From CAZTHC01 sp964613425 (lineage in GTDB: Bacteria; Bacillota; Clostridia; TANB77; CAG-508), in assembly GCA_964613425.1 (NCBI GenBank), contig CAZTHC010000039.1, forward strand, positions 1 to 10,166: DNA of 10,166 nucleotides, read 5' to 3'. Position numbers and translations under genes: made by a program. The notes under the pieces were generated by a model. It was not told the origin of the DNA and ran no database searches. It worked only from the letters and a program-made list of their open reading frames with translations. Shown here piece after piece: positions 6,661 to 10,166 of this stretch (position 1 is the stretch's first letter; every line of letters begins with the position of its first letter).

Positions 6661-6897
6661 ATGGAAGAAAAATATACATTTGAAAGACTATGGGATGAAT
6701 TAAATACAGGATATCAAATTTATTTTGAATATATGGAAAATAGATATTTACTATCTAAAGTTACAAAAAATTGTTATTCACAAGAATTGATTTCTACAAA
6801 AAATCCTAAAAGTCCAGAACCACGTTTATCTATGTTAACATTAAAAAGGGTAAAAGAAATATTCCCCTATATGGAGAATATAGAATATAAAGTTTAA
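6661..6897 (+). CDS. Small unknown protein, translationally coupled to the YlbF-family gene
   Basis: The 78-residue product is not one I recognise. It is acidic to neutral and probably a compact alpha/beta fold: FERLWDELNTGYQIYFEYMENRYLL at 7-31, a KVTKNCYSQELI stretch, a loop rich in Lys/Pro (NPKSPEPR), and a final helix LKRVKEIFPYMENIEYKV. The position after a YlbF-type gene matches that of ylbG in Bacillus, but I see no convincing sequence resemblance to YlbG. The ATG is six bases after the previous stop and has no good Shine-Dalgarno, so translation probably depends on ribosomes finishing the upstream gene. It ends by overlapping rqcH tail-to-tail by four bases. Its lack of in-frame stops, sensible codon use and tight operon spacing make it likely real. 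Confidence 0.75.
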   Translation: MEEKYTFERLWDELNTGYQIYFEYMENRYLLSKVTKNCYSQELISTKNPKSPEPRLSMLTLKRVKEIFPYMENIEYKV

Positions 6898-8522
6898 TTA
6901 ACAAAAAGTGTTTTATAATTTGTATAAATTACCATACCTGGCTTAGCACCGCCAGGTTTTTTTACGTTCTTAACAATAGTATAATCAACTGCAATATTAG
7001 AAGAATTGCAAGACTTACTATGCTTAGCTGCTAATTCAGCACATTTATATAAAGTATTATTATCTATAGTTTTATTTTCAAGTTTTAATATAACATGGCT
7101 ACCATGCATATCTTTAGTATGAAACCAAATATCAGATTTCTGAGCTATTTTAAAGGTTAAATAATCATTTTGAACATTGTTTTTACCTACTAAAACTGTA
7201 AAACCATTAATAGTATATGTTAAATAGTTATCATTTGAAGTCGTTTTTTTCTTAGAAACAGCATTCTTTTTACTAGATTTCAATATATAGATTTCTGAAA
7301 TTTCAGAATCTATTTCATTTAATGTTTCGATAGATTTTGCTTCTTCAATTGAAAAAATAATGCTTTCAATATAATTTAATTCTTGTTCGGTTTCTTTTTT
7401 TTGTATAGAAACAGTTTTTAAAGTGTTTTTTAATTTTGAGTATTTTTTAAAATATTTTTCAGCATTTTTACTAGGTGAAATAGTATTATCTAATGGAATT
7501 ACTACAGTTTCATTTGTATAATAATTTAGTACATCTATACAATTTATATTAGATTTAATTTTATATAGATTAGCTGTTAATAATTCTCCAAACAGTTTAT
7601 AAGTATCCATTTTAGAGCATTCTTTTAGCTTAAGGTTAATATTTTCTAAACGTTTATTATAAATTTTGAGATTAGAAGATATTAGCTTAAGAAGTTTATT
7701 TTTTAACTCTTTAAATGTTTCTTCTTTCTCTTTTTCAAAAAAGAAATCATCAATGAAGAAATTGTTTTCTAAACTATTTGATTTTGAAACATTAGAAAAT
7801 ATAAAATCATTGTTAGTATTTATTAATTTGTTATTATTTACATTTAAAATAGAGTTTTTTAAATACAAATATAAATTTTCTAAAGAATTAGTTTCTTTAA
7901 TGGCATATTGCAAAAAAGGTCTACTTATACCAATAAAATTGTCGGAAATTTCTTTATCTAATTCTTCAGCAGGCAATTTTAAAATACTTTCAAATTCATT
8001 TAAACTTGATATTTGTAAGAAATCTTTTTTTGAGTTTTCTGGATAAGAATAATGTCTTGCAGGCATTATTTCACGATTATTTGAATCTATATGTTTTAAA
8101 GAATCAATAATAACATTGTTTTGATTTGCAAGAATAACATTACTGTGGCTTCCCATAAGTTCTATGATAAGTTTTTTAATTATTTTATCATTTAATTCGT
8201 TATAGCATTCAAAATTTATTTCTATTATTCTTTCTAATCCAGCTGTATTAATGGAAAGAATTTTGCTACCAATAAGGTGTTTTCTAAGTAACATACAGAA
8301 ATTAGGAGCAGAAAGTGGATTTGCTTTTGCATGGGTAGAAAGGTGTATTCTACAATTTGCATAATGTGTACAAATATGTAAAGAATAATTCATTCCATTA
8401 CAATATAAACCTAAAATAATATCATTACTTGTAGGTTCATAGATTTTATTTACTTTACTATTTATAATATTAGAATTAAGCTCTGAAACTATAGAGTTTA
8501 GTACAATCCCATCAAATGCCAT
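6894..8522 (-). CDS. rqcH: RqcH (Rqc2/NEMF homologue; FbpA-type NFACT protein), ribosome-associated quality control
   Basis: The 542-residue protein begins MAFDGIVLNSIVSELN, typical of NFACT-N. The N-terminal domain continues with PNFCMLLRKHL (73-83) and KKLIIELMGSHSNVIL (116-131); a charged coiled-coil region occupies roughly 280-420 and includes the conserved LFGELLTANLY; NFACT-R spans about 435-540, with VGKNNVQNDYLTFK, DIWFHTKD, GSHVIL and VKKPGGAKPGMVIYTNY. RqcH binds obstructed 50S subunits carrying peptidyl-tRNA and recruits tRNA-Ala to add C-terminal alanine tails for degradation. The tRNA-contacting Asp97-Arg98 pair of characterised RqcH is Glu97-Arg98 here. I use the ATG at 8520-8522, preceded by AAAGGA; an in-frame TTG at 8592-8594 lies within the probable -35 element. 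Older annotations call this family fibronectin-binding. It shares a divergent promoter region with sigH. Confidence 0.93.
   Translation of the reverse strand: MAFDGIVLNSIVSELNSNIINSKVNKIYEPTSNDIILGLYCNGMNYSLHICTHYANCRIHLSTHAKANPLSAPNFCMLLRKHLIGSKILSINTAGLERIIEINFECYNELNDKIIKKLIIELMGSHSNVILANQNNVIIDSLKHIDSNNREIMPARHYSYPENSKKDFLQISSLNEFESILKLPAEELDKEISDNFIGISRPFLQYAIKETNSLENLYLYLKNSILNVNNNKLINTNNDFIFSNVSKSNSLENNFFIDDFFFEKEKEETFKELKNKLLKLISSNLKIYNKRLENINLKLKECSKMDTYKLFGELLTANLYKIKSNINCIDVLNYYTNETVVIPLDNTISPSKNAEKYFKKYSKLKNTLKTVSIQKKETEQELNYIESIIFSIEEAKSIETLNEIDSEISEIYILKSSKKNAVSKKKTTSNDNYLTYTINGFTVLVGKNNVQNDYLTFKIAQKSDIWFHTKDMHGSHVILKLENKTIDNNTLYKCAELAAKHSKSCNSSNIAVDYTIVKNVKKPGGAKPGMVIYTNYKTLFVN
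6936..6963 (+). terminator. Intrinsic terminator of the plus-strand operon, inside the 3' coding part of rqcH
   Basis: ACCTGGC (6936-6942) pairs with GCCAGGT (6951-6957) around an 8-base loop, and the plus strand then runs T7 (6957-6963). Stem, GC content and U-tract are right for Rho-independent termination of rightward transcripts, 39 bp past the last stop. The same bases, read on the minus strand, encode KKPGGAKPG of RqcH. Confidence 0.75.
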
Positions 8523-8565
8523 AAAAATTTCCTTTCTATTGTTAAAAATATTTAATATAGTTTGA

Positions 8566-8594
8566 ATAATAACATAGTTTATCAAAAATATCAA
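8566..8594 (-). promoter_or_regulatory. rqcH: Probable sigma-A promoter of rqcH
   Basis: On the minus strand, TTGATA (8589-8594), a 17-bp spacer and TATTAT (8566-8571) preceded by TGT form an extended -10 promoter. Its position rules against the longer TTG-initiated reading frame. Confidence 0.6.
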
Positions 8595-8613
8595 TAAAAA
8601 TAGCCTAAAAGTA

Positions 8614-8642
8614 TTGACAATAGTGAATTTTGTTACTATAAT
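8614..8642 (+). promoter_or_regulatory. sigH: Full-consensus sigma-A promoter of sigH
   Basis: TTGACA (8614-8619), exactly 17 bp, then TATAAT (8637-8642): both hexamers match the sigma-A consensus perfectly. Start predicted near 8649, leaving a leader of about 36 bases. The -35 lies 19 bp from the -35 of the divergent rqcH promoter. Confidence 0.85.
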
Positions 8643-8684
8643 TGTGTCAAATCAATGAAAAATCATCGGAGGTACTAATAATAA

Positions 8685-9329
8685 ATGGCAGAGAAAAGTA
8701 TGTTTTATTCAATAAACAATAATACAGAAAAAGACAGTGATGAAGAATTAATAAATCTTGCAAATGGTGGAAATCAAGATGCCTTAGAGTTATTAATGAA
8801 AAGATATAAAGATTTGGTTAATATAAAGGTTAACAAATACTTTATTATTGGTGCTGAAAAAGATGATATTGTTCAAGAGGGTATGATAGGCTTGTATAAA
8901 GCCATTAAATGTTATAATTCAGAAAAACAAAATTCTTTTAAATCTTTTGCAAACATGTGCATAGAAAGACAATTAATAACAGCAATAAAAACATCAAATA
9001 GGCAAAAACATCAACCTTTAAATTCTTATCTTTCCTTAAATTTATCTGTATACGAAGAAGATGATGATACAACCTTAATGGATGTATTTAATGGCAATTC
9101 CGTAGAAGACCCTTTAGATACAATAACTAGAAAAGAATATTATAAAACAGTAGAAAATAAAATAGATAAATCATTGAGTACATTTGAAAAGCAAGTATTG
9201 AATAGGTTCGCAAAAGGTGAAAGCTATGTAACAATTGCAGAAAAATTAGACGCACCAGTTAAATCTGTAGATAATGCAATACAAAGAATACGTAAAAAAG
9301 CAGTAAAAGAAATAATTCCAGAAGAATGA
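8685..9329 (+). CDS. sigH: RNA polymerase sigma-H factor (sporulation / stationary phase)
   Basis: This 214-residue sigma-70-family factor has the sigma-H pattern throughout: a short N-terminus, DEELINLANGGNQDALELLM, then the core-binding region 2 with FIIGAEKDDIVQEGMIGLYK (53-72) and SFKSFANMCIERQLITAIKT (84-103), then RQKHQPLNSYLSL, which is nearly diagnostic of SigH. Region 4 has a helix-turn-helix at about 179-206 (ESYVTIAEKLDAPVKSVDNA). In Bacillus and Clostridium, SigH directs early sporulation genes, including spo0A and the spoIIA operon. GGAGG lies 12 bases before the ATG, slightly long. It has its own full-consensus sigma-A promoter rather than depending on an upstream yacP-type gene, and is followed by tRNA-Thr. 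No intrinsic terminator is visible after its stop. Confidence 0.93.
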   Translation: MAEKSMFYSINNNTEKDSDEELINLANGGNQDALELLMKRYKDLVNIKVNKYFIIGAEKDDIVQEGMIGLYKAIKCYNSEKQNSFKSFANMCIERQLITAIKTSNRQKHQPLNSYLSLNLSVYEEDDDTTLMDVFNGNSVEDPLDTITRKEYYKTVENKIDKSLSTFEKQVLNRFAKGESYVTIAEKLDAPVKSVDNAIQRIRKKAVKEIIPEE

Positions 9330-9332
9330 AAT

Positions 9333-9360
9333 TTGACTACTGTTTGAATACTGTTTTAAT
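9333..9360 (+). promoter_or_regulatory. Weak candidate promoter for tRNA-Thr
   Basis: TTGACT (9333-9338), a 16-bp spacer and TTTAAT (9355-9360) stand between the sigH stop and the tRNA. The -10 is poor and the region is AT-rich; the tRNA could equally be read from the sigH promoter. The rest of 9330-9452 holds no gene I can support. Confidence 0.25.
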
Positions 9361-9452
9361 AAAAAACATAGAAAAAAGAGAAAATATGGACTAAAACAAT
9401 GAAATGTAAAAAGATAGAAAAACGCTTAATATGAGCGGATTACACAAAAAAT

Positions 9453-9528
9453 GCTTTTATAGCTCAGTAGGTAGAGCACTGCCATGGTAAGGCAGGGGTC
9501 GCCAGTTCGATTCTGGCTAGAAGCTCCA
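9453..9528 (+). tRNA. tRNA-Thr (anticodon GGT), CCA encoded
   Basis: The cloverleaf can be drawn by eye: acceptor GCTTTTA/TAGAAGC (one T-G pair), D-arm GCTC...GAGC, anticodon stem CTGCC/GGCAG with loop ATGGTAA giving anticodon GGT at 9486-9488, a 5-base variable loop, T-arm GCCAG-TTCGATT-CTGGC, discriminator T at 9525 and encoded CCA at 9526-9528. GGT reads Thr ACC/ACT codons. The repeat unit begins at the last base of CCA. Confidence 0.95.
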
Positions 9529-9547
9529 AATGTGCGACTGACGTCGC
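9528..9547 (+). repeat. Direct repeat copy 1 (AAATGTGCGAC...)
   Basis: A 20-bp sequence beginning AAATGTGCGACTGAC is repeated exactly at 9737-9756; allowing one mismatch the match extends through GTGAAT to 27 bp. It contains its own hairpin, GCGAC-TGAC-GTCGC (9534-9547). This copy begins on the final A of the tRNA CCA end. Confidence 0.85.
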
Positions 9548-9651
9548 GGTGAATAGTGAAAAGTGAATAATGAAGAGTGAATAACTGAAAAATTGTATGG
9601 TCGCACATTTGTACTATTCACCAGTCACTATTAACTATTCACTCTTCACTA
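9528..9651. repeat. Nested inverted repeat, MITE- or REP-like element
   Basis: Three arms pair inversely: AAATGTGCGAC (9528-9538) with GTCGCACATTT (9600-9610), GGTGAATAGT (9548-9557) with ACTATTCACC (9613-9622), and TGAAGAGTGAATA (9571-9583) with TATTCACTCTTCA (9636-9648). Inside are degenerate GTGAATA/GTGAAAA direct repeats. The arms interleave rather than nest neatly, which suggests decayed or rearranged copies. No transposase is encoded. GTGAATA-rich palindromic repeats of this kind are common dispersed elements in low-GC bacteria (recalled). The following stretch, 9652-9736, is plain AT-rich sequence with nothing I can identify. Confidence 0.7.
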
Positions 9652-9736
9652 GAAAATCTTTGCTAAATTTATTTTAATGTTAAAAATTATTTATGTCTTA
9701 AAATATATGCTTATTCAAAATCTTTTGTAAGAATTA

Positions 9737-9756
9737 AAATGTGCGACTGACGTCGC
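9737..9756 (+). repeat. Direct repeat copy 2
   Basis: Exact 20-bp match to 9528-9547, again followed by GTGAAT after one mismatch. It lies 28 bp upstream of the terminator hairpin at 9785. The bases before it (TTA) differ from those before copy 1 (TCC), so the repeat does not include tRNA sequence. Confidence 0.85.
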
Positions 9757-9784
9757 AGTGAATTGTTAATAAAATAATAAAAAG

Positions 9785-9815
9785 AAGGTTACAAGAATTA
9801 TCTTGTAACCTTTTT
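9785..9815. terminator. Intrinsic terminator downstream of the minus-strand orphan gene
   Basis: AAGGTTACAAGA (9785-9796) and TCTTGTAACCTT (9801-9812) form a perfect 12-bp stem with an ATTA loop. T-rich flanks exist on both sides: T5 on the plus strand at 9811-9815 and TTCTTTTTATT on the minus strand. It lies just past the stop of the leftward gene and could also stop rightward transcripts from sigH and the tRNA. Confidence 0.85.
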
Positions 9816-9819
9816 AACT

Positions 9820-10140
9820 TTATAGCAGATCATCATTTCTCAACTGCTTTTTTGTGGCTTTTAACGCTTCTTCCCAAGAAGTTTCGTTTATATTCTTTAA
9901 AACGATTTCTGTGGGAGGATTAAGTATCAATTCACTTATTGTTGCATTAAGAATCTTTGCTAAAAAGATATCTGCCAAAATCTCATCTGGGCACGGAGTA
10001 CTTTCACAAGTAAAAGTTTCTTTAAAGTATTCCATGTCTGATACGTGCTTTGGAGTTTTCTTAAATGATTCAAATGCAGACAAAATGTCCTTGTTCTTTA
10101 AAAGCCGTTCCCGCAATTGTGAGTCTAATGCAATAATCAT
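9820..10140 (-). CDS. Unrecognised small protein (106 aa) with atypical codon use
   Basis: I do not recognise this protein. It is soluble-looking and mostly helical by eye, with no signal peptide or membrane segment. Visible features are an N-terminal MIIALDSQLRERLLKN, a CESTPC pair (Cys45, Cys50), a DEILADIFLAKILNATISEL helix and a charged C-terminus, TKKQLRNDDLL. A perfect AGGAGG at 10148-10153, seven bases before the ATG, and a strong terminator just past the stop show it is a real, self-contained gene; its promoter probably lies beyond the window edge. Third-position G/C is 34 of 106 codons by hand count, lysine prefers AAG (7 of 11) and two arginines use CGG, unlike the AAA/AGA-rich neighbours. 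It sits beyond the repeat cluster next to tRNA-Thr, so it may be an acquired gene. A regulatory or phage-related small protein is possible, but nothing in the sequence decides it. Confidence 0.75.
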   Translation of the reverse strand: MIIALDSQLRERLLKNKDILSAFESFKKTPKHVSDMEYFKETFTCESTPCPDEILADIFLAKILNATISELILNPPTEIVLKNINETSWEEALKATKKQLRNDDLL

Positions 10141-10166
10141 ATATCTGCCTCCTAAAATATAAAGTA

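Noticed and set aside
7666..8046. Plus-strand open frame inside rqcH
   Set aside because: Antisense to the RqcH coiled-coil region, with no ribosome binding site or plausible product.
8523..8594. N-terminal extension of RqcH from a TTG codon
   Set aside because: Family proteins begin at MxFDG; the extension covers the probable promoter, and AAAGGA precedes the ATG at 8522.
9426..9608. Minus-strand open frame of 60 codons containing SQNRTGDPCLTMAV
   Set aside because: It is the antisense of tRNA-Thr plus the flanking repeat. Such peptides are a well-known annotation artefact.
9548..9651. CRISPR-like array of GTGAATA repeats
   Set aside because: Units are short, irregularly spaced and degenerate, without spacers of constant length; they form inverted arms instead.
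9526..9760. att sites of an element integrated in tRNA-Thr
   Set aside because: The second repeat copy does not contain any tRNA 3' sequence beyond the final A, and no integrase is in the window.
9854..10162. Plus-strand open frame opposite the orphan gene
   Set aside because: The minus-strand gene has a perfect AGGAGG and a terminator at its end; this frame has neither.

Overview
The window is strongly AT-rich. It encodes a sigma-H family sporulation sigma factor, a YtxC-like sporulation protein, RqcH, and a YlbF/YheA-family protein, and it has clean AGGAGG-type ribosome binding sites. This fits a spore-forming or formerly spore-forming low-GC Firmicute of the class Clostridia, probably an uncultured gut-type lineage. 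The genus cannot be told from the sequence alone.

Layout. (a) 1-411: the 3' end of a plus-strand gene for a protein with a formylglycine-generating-enzyme / C-type-lectin-like fold. Its last ~55 codons abruptly become GC-richer and NNC/NNT-rich, as expected for the variable region of a diversity-generating retroelement (DGR) target. Two hairpins follow the stop codon. (b) 479-4802, all on the minus strand: a TraX-family membrane protein, YtxC, a GH57 alpha-glucan branching enzyme, and a DUF4912 protein with a long lysine/threonine-rich N-terminus. The last two form a short operon. (c) 4803-5004: a divergent promoter region with three exact 11-bp phased A-tract repeats. (d) 5005-6897, plus strand: a GT4 glycosyltransferase resembling glycogen synthase, a YlbF/YheA-family protein and a small unknown protein. 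(e) 6894-8522, minus strand: RqcH, overlapping the preceding gene tail-to-tail by 4 bp and containing that operon's probable terminator inside its coding sequence. (f) 8614-9528: a consensus sigma-A promoter, sigH and tRNA-Thr(GGT). (g) 9528-9763: a nest of direct and inverted repeats. (h) 9785-10153: a terminator and an unrecognised minus-strand gene whose codon use differs from its neighbours.

How the parts may work together. The divergent DUF4912-GH57 / GT4 pair looks like one alpha-glucan (glycogen-like) synthesis locus: chain elongation by the GT4 enzyme, branching by the GH57 enzyme, and a DUF4912 partner of unknown role. YtxC and SigH point to endospore development, and RqcH to ribosome rescue by alanine tailing.

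The most interesting items are the candidate DGR variable region at the left edge (reverse transcriptase and template repeat not in the window), the lysine-rich tails shared by two proteins of the glucan locus, the terminator embedded in the conserved NFACT-R codons of rqcH, and the repeat cluster beside tRNA-Thr.
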